In this document: positions 9,244 to 19,182 of the stretch, in pieces
Position numbering within the stretch: the stretch's first letter is position 1
How the letters are laid out: each line of letters starts with the position of its first letter
Assembly (NCBI GenBank): GCA_963678275.1
Contig: OY782765.1
Location: forward strand, 3,906,001-3,970,000
Length of the DNA: 64,000 bases
Source of the DNA: G963677445 sp963678275
GTDB taxonomy: Bacteria; Bacteroidota; Ignavibacteria; Ignavibacteriales; Melioribacteraceae
Direction of reading: 5' to 3'
Position numbers and translations under genes: made by a program
The notes under the pieces: model-generated
What the model saw: the letters and a program-made list of their open reading frames with translations, nothing else
What the model was told of the DNA's origin: nothing
Databases searched by the model: none

Positions 9244-9778
9244 CTATAAGCTCCGTTACTTTTTTTATCGCGTGATAATAATTGGCCTTGAGGCCTCCGA
9301 CACTTTTCCCTGTGATTTTTGATATTTCCTCATAGGTAAGGCCGTCAAAATTTTTTAATATGAACACCTCTCTCTGTTTTACCGGAAGCATTTGTAAAAC
9401 TTCATTGAGCTGTTCGAGCTTTTCTTTTTCATCAAGTTCCTTCACAATATCATTCCCCGATTTCAGATTAAGCGCTTCACTATCCTCAATCGAAAAAAAC
9501 CTTCTGACATCACGTTTTCTTATCGCGTTCAGACTCCTGGTGGATGTTATTTTATATATCCAGGTAGAAAGTTTAGAATCGAACTTGAAAGTTTTCAGTT
9601 TTTTATAAAGAACAATCAGAACTTCCTGTGTAACTTCATCTGCTTCCATGTGACTGCCGAGCATCCTCCTGGCGTGCCAGTAAATATTTTTCTGGTGTAA
9701 CATTGCCAGTCTGTTAAAGGCTGATTCATCACCTTCAAGAAACTTCCGTATTAATTCAAAATCTTTATCTTCCGGCAT
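9227..9778 (-). CDS. ECF RNA polymerase sigma factor
   Basis: This 183-residue protein has sigma region 2 ('LAMLHQKNIYWHARRMLGSHMEADEVTQEVLIVLYKKLKTFKFDSKLSTWIYKITSTRSLNAIRK') and region 4 ('LNEVLQMLPVKQREVFILKNFDGLTYEEISKITGKSVGGLKANYYHAIKKV'), the two-domain layout of ECF sigma-70 factors. It directs RNA polymerase to a stress regulon and is probably held inactive by the overlapping membrane protein downstream. It is the first gene of the three-gene operon. Confidence 0.95.
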   Translation of the reverse strand: MPEDKDFELIRKFLEGDESAFNRLAMLHQKNIYWHARRMLGSHMEADEVTQEVLIVLYKKLKTFKFDSKLSTWIYKITSTRSLNAIRKRDVRRFFSIEDSEALNLKSGNDIVKELDEKEKLEQLNEVLQMLPVKQREVFILKNFDGLTYEEISKITGKSVGGLKANYYHAIKKVTELIDGLQG

Positions 9779-9916
9779 TCACTTTTTCGTTTGCAATTTA
9801 GACAATCTAATATAAAAATTAGTTTAAACAGTGTGTAGGAAAAATTAATAATAATCTGGGGAGTAAAGGATATTTCTTCTTTCCGGGAGCAAAAAAAATC
9901 TTAATCCTATGCCACT

Positions 9917-12240
9917 ATGGCCGCAAACGATGTGATTCTGCCCGCTCTTTGGGCTAAAGCCCATTTGATGGCAGTCGGCCTCGCCAGGGATCCCCGGCCT
10001 GAAGGCGCGGGGTTATTTGAAACTCAATTTTGTAAAGAGTCTCCATCCCCAAAAATCATAATCTTAATCATAAACTGGCAAGCCAGAAACAATGAGGAAT
10101 TACGAATTACGAATTAGGAATTGACTTTCCCCAGGTATTTCCAATTATTTAGCATTCCGGTTTTTTGCGTGACCATCCAGAGGCAGGCAGGCCGGAATCT
10201 ATTGCCAAATTTTACTGGCAATCAGATAAAAACTTTTCCTTTTTGCGTAGAATTTAACTCCTTACGGAGTAATCCCACCCCCGGAAAAAATGAACAACAC
10301 AAAAACCACCTCCAAGCCTGAGAGCCGGCGCCGCATTTTCGTGGGACACGCGGGACTACTAATAATCCTAATTTTATTCATATTCCCGAAATACCGATAC
10401 CGATACCGATACCGATACCGAAAAATAATCATGAAATCTTTTAATCCTTTAATCATGGTTCAGATATTGGCGGGATTAGGATTGTGAACGGAGTAATATT
10501 TCCCCTATCCTCTCTTTGGGCTAAAGCCATTTGAGTGCGGTTGCTTCGTTGGTGGTCTCCGTCCTAAAGGCGCGGAGTTATTTTAAACTCAAGTTTGAAA
10601 AGAATCTCCACTCTCAAAAATCTTAATCATAGACTGGCAAGCCAGAAAAAAAAGTGGTTAGTGGAGAGATAAGAACCTGTAATTTTTCTTTAAGATAACT
10701 TCAAAATCCCAAAAAAGTCCCGTCAGGGACGACAGATAATAGCCCCGCAATTCATTGTGGGGAAATAAGTTAAGAGGTTGATCAAAAGTCCCGCCAGGGA
10801 CGACAGAATTCCCCGGTAAATTGATGGTCAAATATAATTTTGCCATTTTGCGTAGAATTTAACTACTAACGGAGTAATCATAATCGTAATCGTAATTCCA
10901 CCCCCCGGAAAAAACGAACAACACAAAAACCACCTCCAAGCCTGAGAGCCGGCGCCGCATTTTCATGGGACACGCGGGACTACTAATAATCCTAATTTTA
11001 TTCATATTCCCGAAATACCGATACCGATACCGATACCGATACCGATACCGATACCGAAAAATAATCATGAAATCTTTTAATCCTTTAATCATGGTTCAGA
11101 TATTGGCGGGATTAGGATTGTGAACGGAGTAATATTTCTCCTATCCGCTCTTTGGGCTAAAGCCCATTTGATGGCAGTCGGCCTCGCCAGGGATCCCCGG
11201 CCTGAAGGCGCGGGGTTATTTGAAACTCAATTTTGTAAAGAGTCTCCATCCCCAAAAATCATAATCTTAATCATAAACTGGCAAGCCAGAAACAATGAGG
11301 AATTACGAATTACGAATTGACTTTCCCCCAGGTATTACCAATTATTTATCATTCCGGTTTTTTGCGTCTTTTGCGAAAAGACTATCCAGAGGCAGGCCGG
11401 AATCTATTGCCAAATTTTACTGGCAATCAGATAAAAACTTTTCCTTTTTGCGTAGAATTTAACTCCTTACGGAGTAATCCCACCCCCGGAAAAAATGAAC
11501 AACACAAAAACCACCTCCAAGCCTGAGAGCCGGCGCCGCATTTTCGTGGGACACGCGGGACTACTAATAATCCTAATTTTATTCATATTCCCGAAATGAC
11601 GATACCGATACCGATACCGATACTGAAAAATAATCATGAAATCTTTTAATCCTTTAATCATGGTTCAGATATTGGCGGGATTAGGATTGTGAACGGAGTA
11701 ATATTTCTCCTATCCTCTCTTTGGGCTAAAGCCCATTTGATGGCAGTCGGTCTCGCCAGGGATCCCCGGCCTGAAGGCGCGGGGTTATTTAAAACTCAAT
11801 TTTGTATAAGCTTGATATCCTTAAACATCATAATCGTAATCATAAACTGGCAAGCCAGAAACAATGAGGAATTACGAATTAGGAATTGACTTTCCCCAGG
11901 TATTACCAATTATTTATCATTCCGGTTTTTTGCGTCTTTTGCGAAAAGACCATCCAGAGGCAGGCAGGCCGGAATCTATTGCCAAATTTTACTGGCAATC
12001 AGATAAAAACTTTTCCTTTTTGCGTAGAATTTAACTCCTTACGGAGTAATCCCACCCCCGGAAAAAATGAACAACACAAAAACCACCTCCAAGCCTGAGA
12101 GCCGGCGCCGCATTTTCATGGGACACGCGGGACTACTAATAATCCTAATTTTATTCATATTCCCGAAATGACGACACCGATACCGAAAAATAATCATGTA
12201 ATCTTTTAATCCTTTAATCACGGTTCAGACAATCTTTCCC
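9917..12240. repeat. Four-copy ~570-625 bp tandem repeat array with ATACCG microsatellite
   Basis: No convincing gene lies between 9779 and 12469. Four related units follow one another; the marker string CCAAGCCTGAGAGCCGG starts at about 10312, 10936, 11517 and 12089. Each unit holds: a GGGCTAAAGCCC palindrome followed by a CCCCGGCCTGAAGGCGCGGGG-type hairpin; a GAATTAC/GAATTAG heptamer patch; 'TTTTGCGTAGAATTTAACTCC'-like text; the marker; and a hexamer run ATACCG that varies from five (10391-10420) to seven (11015-11056), about four (11602-11625) and two copies (12175-12186). Short open frames here repeat from unit to unit because the DNA repeats; they lack ribosome sites and family resemblance. 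The second unit differs by carrying a GTCCC foldback element. Confidence 0.85.
10713..10808. repeat. GTCCC-type foldback element inside array
   Basis: Two GTCCCGYCAGGGACGACAG modules flank a CCCCGCAAT/ATTGTGGGG hairpin. A second copy of the same element lies in the opposite orientation at 28682-28775. It replaces part of the standard unit in the second repeat of this array. Confidence 0.7.
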
Positions 12241-12469
12241 GAGGCTATCCGCTAAAACCACAAAAATGAATAAGGTTGATAAGGTTTTGTTTTACTGAGT
12301 GATTACCACTGCTACTAAGGTTAAAAAACCAGGGCGCAGAATTGTTGAACAAAATATTTCTTAAACTCTTTTACCGGATTACAAATTGGATTATATTAAT
12401 CAGGAAAAATGAGATAAATTTAGTAAAACGCGAAAAAGAGAACACGGGATAAATTAAGGAGTAAAAAAG

Positions 12470-12817
12470 ATGAATTTTAATCTTGACGGCAGAATTTTTC
12501 GCTCCGTTTCGAATAGTGAAAACGGAGAAGTATCGGGGGATACTATATTTTATTATTACCAGGTTGATGATATTGTTACCGGTGAATATTCGGGGGGAGA
12601 GATTAAACGGGGGCAGATACTGGCAAAAATGGATGAGGATGGCGCTCTCGATATGCGTTATCACCATATAAACATCCATGGTGAGTTTAAGCTGGGAAAA
12701 TGTTTCTCTACTCCTGAAATGATGGAGTCCGGAAAGTTGAGATTACGTGAAAAGTGGCAGTGGATTGGTGAGGATTCCTCAAAAGGAGAATCGGAGCTCG
12801 AAGAGATAACCGCCTGA
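12470..12817 (+). CDS. Small conserved protein (family often labelled 'N-acetylglutamate synthase')
   Basis: The 115-residue protein contains 'FRSVSNSENGEVSGDTIFYYYQ', 'EYSGGEIKRGQIL', 'MRYHHINIHGEFKLGKC', 'STPEMMESGKLRLREKWQWI' and ends 'ESELEEI'. I recognise this as a compact single-domain family widespread in Bacteroidota and others that databases often label N-acetylglutamate synthase. It has no GNAT acetyltransferase motif, and I do not think the label is supported by the sequence. It has a good ribosome site (AGGAG, eight bases before the ATG) and stands alone. It is cytoplasmic, with no signal peptide. Function unknown. Confidence 0.7.
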   Translation: MNFNLDGRIFRSVSNSENGEVSGDTIFYYYQVDDIVTGEYSGGEIKRGQILAKMDEDGALDMRYHHINIHGEFKLGKCFSTPEMMESGKLRLREKWQWIGEDSSKGESELEEITA

Positions 12818-13037
12818 AAAATTTGCCAGAGGAAAATATAACCGGGAACGATGATGATTGTTTTTCTGAACTTCCTTTTAGTTCCGACTCTGCCGGATTA
12901 GTCTGTTTATACATGGATGCAGAGAAGTCTTGATTTATGCGGGGATACTACTTTTTTATGAAATTCAAAAATATTTCCATTGGCATGTAACAAAACAGTA
13001 TCTCATTTGTCTACGTGGGTAATTAAATATTGTTGAT

Positions 13038-13523
13038 ATGCGAAAATTAAAAGAAAAGATACCTGCTGCCGAATTATTCAATCTATATTCTGATGATGTG
13101 CTGCGCTACGCGTTAAGCATTCTTAAAAATCTTGAGGAAGCCAGGGATATCCGGCAGGAAGTTTTTCTGAAATTTCTTGAAAGCGCCGATAGTTATGAAG
13201 AAAGATGCAATCAGAAAACCTGGTTATTCACCATAACAAGAAACCAGTGTTATAACCTGCTCAAAAGAGCGTCGGGGAAAAACACGGGGCTTGAAAAAAT
13301 AATCCTTTTACACCGCGACAATGAAAATATTAATGATATCATTACAATGCGCGACGCTCTCTCTAAATTATCAGCCGAAGAAAGTGAAATGGTTTATCTT
13401 AAAGATTTTGAAAGATATTCCTACAGGGAAATGGCTGTGATTCTTGATATAAGCGTTGATAACGTAAAAGTAAAATTATTCAGGACCAAACAAAAATTGA
13501 GAAAATTGATCGGGGAAAAATAA
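13038..13523 (+). CDS. ECF RNA polymerase sigma factor
   Basis: The 161-residue protein has region 2 'LFNLYSDDVLRYALSILKNLEEARDIRQEVFLKFLESADSYEERCNQKTWLFTITRNQCYNLLKR' and region 4 'DALSKLSAEESEMVYLKDFERYSYREMAVILDISVDNVKVKLFRTKQKLRKLI'. It is one base upstream of a zinc-type anti-sigma gene and heads a three-gene operon whose last member is an exported beta-sandwich protein. It is distinct in sequence from the first sigma factor at 9.5 kb. Confidence 0.95.
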   Translation: MRKLKEKIPAAELFNLYSDDVLRYALSILKNLEEARDIRQEVFLKFLESADSYEERCNQKTWLFTITRNQCYNLLKRASGKNTGLEKIILLHRDNENINDIITMRDALSKLSAEESEMVYLKDFERYSYREMAVILDISVDNVKVKLFRTKQKLRKLIGEK

Positions 13524-13524
13524 A

Positions 13525-13980
13525 ATGAAGTGCTGTGAGTTTGAATATAAAGTTTTTGAATTTTCAGAGGGTGAGCTGGACGGTTTTGAAAAGGAAAAAA
13601 CAGAAAAACATCTGGAAGAATGTGAAGAATGCAGAAAGGCTTATAACAGTTATAAAAAAATCAGCGCCGATATCCATGGTTTTTATAAAAATATTGACCT
13701 CGAAAGGAGCGAGCCCAAAAACAAAAAAGAATCGGCGGTGGTGAATTCGTTTATTAAACCTCAATGGATTTTACCGGCAATTTTTACAGTTTTAATAGCG
13801 GCCGTAATTTATATTTTCCCCGACTGGCATGCTGAGGGGGAGGTATATCTCGCCGATTCCACAGTTACCGCCGGGCATGTTGAAGCGCCGCGGGAAAATA
13901 TTCACTGGGATGTTGAAGTTTATACAATCACGAATAAAATTGAGATGATCCGGGATCAGCTAAATAAATCAACCTTTTAA
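13525..13980 (+). CDS. Zinc-binding (zf-HC2) membrane anti-sigma factor
   Basis: The 151-residue protein begins 'MKCCEFEYKVFEFSEGELDGFEKEKTEKHLEECEECRKAY', the HxxxCxxC zinc anti-sigma motif (H32, C36, C39 with an N-terminal Cys). A single transmembrane helix follows at about residues 80-98 ('WILPAIFTVLIAAVIYIFP'), then a short exported tail. It starts one base after the sigma stop. It should bind and inhibit the preceding sigma factor at the inner membrane. Confidence 0.85.
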   Translation: MKCCEFEYKVFEFSEGELDGFEKEKTEKHLEECEECRKAYNSYKKISADIHGFYKNIDLERSEPKNKKESAVVNSFIKPQWILPAIFTVLIAAVIYIFPDWHAEGEVYLADSTVTAGHVEAPRENIHWDVEVYTITNKIEMIRDQLNKSTF

Positions 13981-13996
13981 GAAATTTGGAGAAACA

Positions 13997-14749
13997 ATGA
14001 AAAAAACAGCATTTATCATCCTCTTTTTCCTGATCACCGTTAATTGTTTTTCCGGCACAACCGGAAAGATATATGGTACAGTTACTGACGCGAAGACAGG
14101 AAAACCGGTTCCCGCGGCAAGTATTGTGCTGCCCGGACTTAAACTCGGGGCCGCAACTGATACCGAAGGGAAATATTTCATAATCAATGTTAAACCGGGA
14201 AGCTACAAATTAAAAGTTGTCTGCGAATCATATCAGGAAACCTTCGTTGAAGATGTAGTAGTTATAGCGGATAAATCGACAAGAATAGATATAAAGCTGA
14301 ATCGTTCGGGATCTTATGATCTTTCCGATACCATGGAGGAAATATACCTTAAATCTTTACCTGAACCAATAAGGAGAGACCTTACTTTTCTTAAACAACG
14401 GGATAAACTGGAATACCAGGCAAGGCTGAGAGACCTCTATTTTGATCATGTAATTAACAATGATTCCGAGCTGCACAGGCTTTCGCGCGAAGTTATCGGG
14501 TTAAAGGTTTCGATAAAAAATCTGGCGAAACAGTTAAATGGCAAAACTGATAAAGAACGTAAGGCACTGGAGAAAAAAATTCATGGGCATCTTGAGAATC
14601 TTTTTGATCTTGAGGGAAAGAAAATGTATGCTGAACTGAAAGAGCTGAAAAAACAACTTGGTGAACTTGAAAAGGCAATAGAAACCAGGGAAGAGGAAAA
14701 AAAAGAAATAATTGAGGAGCAGTTTAATTCACTTGCCAAATTACCCTGA
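13997..14749 (+). CDS. Exported carboxypeptidase-regulatory-like domain protein with C-terminal coiled coil
   Basis: Signal peptide (MKKTAFIILFFLITVNCFSG), then one CarboxypepD_reg-like beta-sandwich: 'GKIYGTVTDAKTGKPVPAASIVLPGLKLGAATDTEGKYFIINVKPGSYKLKVVCESYQETFVEDVVV' (residues ~24-105). From about residue 110 the chain is helical and strongly charged ('LEKKIHGHLENLFDLEGKKMYAELKELKKQLGELEKAIETREEEKKEIIEEQ'), a probable coiled coil. The sandwich domain normally starts TonB receptors; here the barrel is missing and a coil replaces it. It is 16 bp after the anti-sigma gene and likely belongs to the same envelope-stress operon. Function unknown. Confidence 0.75.
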   Translation: MKKTAFIILFFLITVNCFSGTTGKIYGTVTDAKTGKPVPAASIVLPGLKLGAATDTEGKYFIINVKPGSYKLKVVCESYQETFVEDVVVIADKSTRIDIKLNRSGSYDLSDTMEEIYLKSLPEPIRRDLTFLKQRDKLEYQARLRDLYFDHVINNDSELHRLSREVIGLKVSIKNLAKQLNGKTDKERKALEKKIHGHLENLFDLEGKKMYAELKELKKQLGELEKAIETREEEKKEIIEEQFNSLAKLP

Positions 14750-14797
14750 GTTTTTATAAAAACATCAGCAGCGATAGAATGTGCTAATAATTGATTT

Positions 14798-14840
14798 GAA
14801 TTCCGGTTTGTCTGGTTTACTTTTCTGACAGACCGGATTC
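14798..14840. terminator. Hairpin between convergent operons
   Basis: CCGGTTTGTC (14803-14812) pairs with GACAGACCGG (14827-14836) with one G-T pair, and flanking GAATT/GGATTC extends it. It lies between the convergent 14749 and 14908 gene ends and may end transcription from either side, though it has no clear T run. Confidence 0.4.
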
Positions 14841-14907
14841 GAACTCTGAAATGTTTATCAGGCCGCCGGATTATTACCGGGGAAAATCCACCCCGTATAA
14901 ATTGAAC

Positions 14908-15675
14908 CTAAGCTAAAAATTGATTCCTGATTTTTGAGCTGTATCTTCTGCTTACATCCAGCTCCACCTGTGGTGAACTCAATAAAACCTTTACACGTCC
15001 GGAATTACTATTTTTAACTTTATCTATTTCACTCACATTAACAATAGTGGACCGGTGGATGCGGATAAAATAATTTTCAGGAAGAATCTGTTCCCAATAA
15101 TTTAATGTTTTTCGGAGAATAATTTTTTTCTGATTTTTTAAGACAACAGTGGAATATTGCCTTTGGGCTTCAATAAATCTTATTCGTTCAAGACGGACAA
15201 TACTTGATTCATTGTTTATTCTGAACATCAGGTTGTCGTCAATATTCAACTTGCCTTTTTCAGGTATATTTATTTCTTCGTTATTTATACGGGCGCGGAA
15301 CTGATCAACTTTATTAAGCCTGATATTTATTGTTTTTATAAGGTCAGAGGCCTTAAAAGGTTTAAAGATATAATCATCGGCGCCGAGGCCCATTCCTTTT
15401 CTCAGGTCGCTGTATTCAACTTTCGCGGTCAGAAAAATAAAGGGAATAAGTGACGTTTTACCATTGAGATTTAATTTTTCCTTTAATTTGAAGCCATCCA
15501 GACCGGGCATCATAATATCTGAAATTATAAGGTCGGGTAATTCTTTTTCAGCCGCGGCTAGCCCTTCTGTTCCATTTTCGGCTCGCGAAACACTGAAGCC
15601 CGATAATTCAAGTATCTTACATATATTATCGGCAAGATCATATTCATCCTCAATCAATAATATTTTTTTGCTCAT
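14908..15675 (-). CDS. Response regulator, REC plus LytTR DNA-binding domain
   Basis: From ATG 15675 (good GAGGTTGGTGAT leader) the protein has 255 residues. REC domain: acidic pocket at D/E near residues 10-11, phosphate acceptor D53 in 'ISDIMMPGLDG', T in 'IFLTAK', and K105 in 'DYIFKPF'. The C-terminal LytTR domain runs from about 165 to 250 ('SIVRLERIRFIEAQRQYSTVVLKNQKKIILRKTLNYWEQILPENYFIRIHRSTIVNVSEID'). An open frame continues upstream to 15732 but overlaps the kinase end and lacks a ribosome site. It is the output partner of the histidine kinase immediately upstream (10 bp gap). Target promoters would carry LytTR direct repeats, which I did not identify. Confidence 0.9.
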   Translation of the reverse strand: MSKKILLIEDEYDLADNICKILELSGFSVSRAENGTEGLAAAEKELPDLIISDIMMPGLDGFKLKEKLNLNGKTSLIPFIFLTAKVEYSDLRKGMGLGADDYIFKPFKASDLIKTINIRLNKVDQFRARINNEEINIPEKGKLNIDDNLMFRINNESSIVRLERIRFIEAQRQYSTVVLKNQKKIILRKTLNYWEQILPENYFIRIHRSTIVNVSEIDKVKNSNSGRVKVLLSSPQVELDVSRRYSSKIRNQFLA

Positions 15676-15685
15676 ATCACCAACC

Positions 15686-17377
15686 TCAGGTTTTAACAAC
15701 CGGAATAAGTATTCGAAAAACCGTTCCTTCATTCAGTTTGCTGGAAACCGAAATTTCACCATTTTGAATTTCAATAAATCTTTTAACAATAGACATTCCC
15801 AATCCCGTTCCCCTTATGTTCCCGACATTATCGGCCCGGCTGAATGGCTCATATAATTGATGCAGATTTTCAGGCGGAATCCCGATTCCTTCATCGGAAA
15901 CAATGATCTGTAGAAATCGATCCTTCAGAGATGTTTCGAAGGTTATATTTCCTCCTTCGGGAGAATATTTAACGGCATTGGATAATACATTCATCAGAAT
16001 TGTTTTTAATAAAGTTTTGTCGAAGGCAATAACAGGGATATCTTTAGCGATTTTTTTATTCAGACTATGTTTTTTTGTGAGGATCGATTCGGCTTTTTTT
16101 GATATTTCCAAGGCGAAACTCTCAAAATCTGCCGGTTTGGGATTAAATTTAATTATTCCTGAATCCACCCGGCTGTTGATGAGTATATCATCCATTATTT
16201 CGGTCAGAGTATTTACATTTGATTTTATCCTTTCCGCCTGATTCCTGATCTCCTTTTCACCATCAGAACCGGCAAGCATCTCTATAAGTTCGGTTGAGGA
16301 GTTTATTGTCGCCAGGGGAGTCCTGAATTCATGTGATGTAATTGAAATAAATCTGGATTTAAGATTGCTTAACTCCTTTTCTTTTCCAAGCGCATTCAGA
16401 GCTTCTTCTTCCGCCCGTTTTAATTTGATTACTTTATCCTCAAGCAGAAGGTTAACTTTCTTAAGTTCCGAGGTTCTTTCATTAACCAGCTCTTCAAGGT
16501 GATTTTTATATCGTTTAAGCTCCTCCTCCCTGTTCCTGATTGAGGTAACATCCCTGATTACCTCAATAGAGCCAAATCTTACTTTGTTGCGGTCGAAGAG
16601 GGGAGCGGCAACAGCCCATAAATATGTTATTCTTCCATCGGCCAGACCGGTTTCAATTTTTTCAGCATATAATTTCCCTTTTTTTCTGTAAGCGCTCCTG
16701 TATTTCTTTTTTATTAGGGAAATATCGTCATCAATCATATCAATAAGAATAGGGTTCCTCTTTCCATATAGCGCCTTCGAATGAATGAAATTTCCCTTTC
16801 CGAGCACCTTGTTTTTGTTAACTCCTGTAAGCTCCTCCATCGCTTTATTCCATGAAAATACTTTACCGCCGCTATCGAGGGTAAAAGCCGCGTCAGGTAT
16901 CAACTCTATAATATCATTAAGTCTTTGCAGCAGGTAATCTTTTCTTTCCTCAATTTTTTTCTGCCTGGTAATATCCCGGAAATTTATGGCCAGGTATTTT
17001 TCATCTTCGGTTTCAATGGCAGCCGGATAAAGCTGTATATCTTTTTTTCCTTCGCTTTTGTGCAGAATAACCGCTTCGAGAAAATTTTCTTCTTTTTTCG
17101 TTGCCCCTGAATCCGCCGCTGCCGCGAGAAACCGGTAAATATTTATCAGCTCCGGGCTATTCTCAACAAAAAATAATTTTTCCCCTGTCTTTCTGAAATG
17201 CCCCTTCCCGACAGTATGAAAACTTAAACCGGTAATTTTTTCAGCAGCGTTATTCCAGAGAATAATTCGTCCATTTTTATCAATAACAGCCAGACCATCC
17301 GCGACAGTATCGATAACTTTCCGGAGAAGTATTTCATTTCCCGATTTGTATGTATTGGGTTTAAGATTATTTTTCAT
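15686..17377 (-). CDS. Soluble PAS-PAS sensor histidine kinase
   Basis: The 563-residue protein has no signal peptide or membrane helix. Two PAS domains (about 20-125 and 148-280) precede a coiled coil (285-335). The HisKA box 'FISITSHEFRTPLATI' carries H349. The HATPase domain has the N box 'NVLSNAVKYS' (N467 region), 'DEGIGIPPE' (495-503) and 'GTGLGMSIVKRF' (523-534). It senses a cytoplasmic signal, redox or small molecule through PAS, and phosphorylates the REC-LytTR regulator downstream. Pairing of an HPK1-type HisKA kinase with LytTR is less common than with OmpR or NarL outputs. Confidence 0.92.
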   Translation of the reverse strand: MKNNLKPNTYKSGNEILLRKVIDTVADGLAVIDKNGRIILWNNAAEKITGLSFHTVGKGHFRKTGEKLFFVENSPELINIYRFLAAAADSGATKKEENFLEAVILHKSEGKKDIQLYPAAIETEDEKYLAINFRDITRQKKIEERKDYLLQRLNDIIELIPDAAFTLDSGGKVFSWNKAMEELTGVNKNKVLGKGNFIHSKALYGKRNPILIDMIDDDISLIKKKYRSAYRKKGKLYAEKIETGLADGRITYLWAVAAPLFDRNKVRFGSIEVIRDVTSIRNREEELKRYKNHLEELVNERTSELKKVNLLLEDKVIKLKRAEEEALNALGKEKELSNLKSRFISITSHEFRTPLATINSSTELIEMLAGSDGEKEIRNQAERIKSNVNTLTEIMDDILINSRVDSGIIKFNPKPADFESFALEISKKAESILTKKHSLNKKIAKDIPVIAFDKTLLKTILMNVLSNAVKYSPEGGNITFETSLKDRFLQIIVSDEGIGIPPENLHQLYEPFSRADNVGNIRGTGLGMSIVKRFIEIQNGEISVSSKLNEGTVFRILIPVVKT

Positions 17378-17684
17378 GAACCGATATAAAAATGATCAGA
17401 ATTATGGCGCAAAAGAATTATTAGAAAGCCGGTATAAGAATAATTATCGGTAATTTGTGATTATTATTTAACTTACGGGCAATTTTGTACAGATTTTCCG
17501 CCAATAATTATAATCGTAATCGTAATCCCGTCCCCGGGAAAAATGAACAACATAAAAACAATCGCCCAAACCTGAGAGGCCGGCGTAGAATTTTCGTGGG
17601 ACACGTAGGACTAATGGGACTACTGGTTGTTTGCGGGTGTTAACTCTGTGAAATATTCTTCACGGTTTTAATACTGCGCAAGAA

Positions 17685-17860
17685 ATATTGTGTACCTGAC
17701 GGCACACTGATTTGTTTTCTCTCTTATTTTTTTCTACCAATATTTTGCCGCTAACGGGGCAATTTAAAATTGGTAAACAATTATTTGTCCCATCAGGGAC
17801 AGCATATTGGTAAAAAAGACTAAAGAAAAAATGCATAGTGTGCCGTCAGGTACACCATAT
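17685..17860. repeat. Foldback element, copy 1
   Basis: The outer arms ATATTGTGTACCTGACGGCA (17685 on, 24 bp, to 17708) and their reverse complement (17837-17860) match except for one base. Inside, TACCAATAT pairs with ATATTGGTA, and a GTCCC/GGGAC hairpin has the loop ATCA. No coding frame. Confidence 0.85.
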
Positions 17861-18373
17861 CAGCCCCCTGGAAATAAAATGAAAAACCAGGCAACCGTTA
17901 CCCAACCCGATCATCCTACTCTTACTCTGATTTTTTCAAGGCTGATACCGATACCATAAATAAAAAGTCAATAAGGTTTTTTTCTTTGCGTCTTGGCGTG
18001 AGATAAAAACCGTTTTCGACTTCGATTTGGATTTAATGCTTATTCGGACATTGGCAGCTTTTCAATTCAGTTTTAAGATTGCGCAATCCCGCTCTTTTGG
18101 CTAAAGCCCTTTGAGGTTGTCAGGTCCTATCCCAAATCTCCGGCCTAAAGGCGCGGAGTTATTTTAAACTCAATTTTATAAAGAGTCTCCATCCTCAAAA
18201 ATCGTAATCGTAATCCCATCCCCGGGAAAAAATGAACAACGTAAAAACAATCTCCCAAACCTGAGAGGCCGGCGTAGAATTTTCGTGGGACACGTAGGAC
18301 TAATGGGACTACTGGTTGTTTGCGGGTGTTAACTCTGTGAAATATTCTTCACGGTTTTAATACTGCGCAAGAA

Positions 18374-18549
18374 ATATTGTGTACCTGACGGCACACTGAA
18401 TTGTTTTCTCTCTTATTTTTTTCTACCAATATTTTGCCCCTAACGGGGCAATTTAAAATTGGTAAACAATTATTTGTCCCGTTAGGGACAGCATATTGGT
18501 AAAAAAGACTAAAGAAAAAATGCATATTGTGCCGTCAGGTACACCATAT
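18374..18549. repeat. Foldback element, copy 2
   Basis: Same layout as copy 1. The right arm has ATTGTGCC where other copies have AGTGTGCC, giving one arm mismatch. The inner GTCCC/GGGAC stem has loop GTTA. Confidence 0.85.
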
Positions 18550-19006
18550 TTGTCCCCCTGAAAAAAATGAAAAACCCGGTAACCGTTACCCAACCCGGCC
18601 ATCCTACTCTTACTCTGATTTTTTAAGATCGATACCGATAAATAATCATGTAATCCAAAAAATCCTTCAATCATGGTTCAGACAATTACGGGATTAGATT
18701 ATGCGCATACTATTATCTTATTGCCACCCGCTCTTTTGGCTAAAGCCCTTTGAGGTTGTCAGGTCCTATCCCAAATCTCCGGCCTAAAGGCGCGGAGTTA
18801 TTTTAAACTCAATTTTATAAAGAGTCTCCATCCTCAAAAATCGTAATCCCACCCCCCGGGAAAAAAGGAACAACATAAAAACAATCTCCCAAACCTGAGA
18901 GGCCGGCGTAGAATTTTCGTGGGACACGTAGGACGAATGGGACTGCTGGTTGTTTGCGGGTGTTAACTCTGTGAAATATTTTTCCGGTTTTTCTACTGCA
19001 CAAGAA

Positions 19007-19182
19007 ATATTGTGTACCTGGCGGCACACTGATTTGTTTTCTCTCTTAGTTTTTTCTACCAATATTTTGCCCCTAACGGGGCAATTTAAAATTGTCACAA
19101 AATTATTTGTCCCGTCCGGGACAGCATATTGGTAAAAAAGACTAAAGAAAAAATGCATAGTGTGCCGTCAGGTACACCATAT
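19007..19182. repeat. Foldback element, copy 3
   Basis: Same layout. The left arm reads ACCTGGCGG instead of ACCTGACGG while the right arm stays CCGTCAGGT, which is a G-U wobble if the plus strand is transcribed. Inner GTCCC/GGGAC stem has loop GTCC. Confidence 0.85.

Noticed and set aside
10391..12186. CRISPR array
   Set aside because: The regular repeats are 6 bp (ATACCG) or 570 bp and more, without 30-40 bp unique spacers, and there are no cas genes.
9917..12221. Repeated short ORFs of 60-77 codons on both strands in the 10-12 kb array
   Set aside because: The same peptide recurs in each unit because the DNA is repeated; frames change length with hexamer number, have no ribosome sites and resemble no family.
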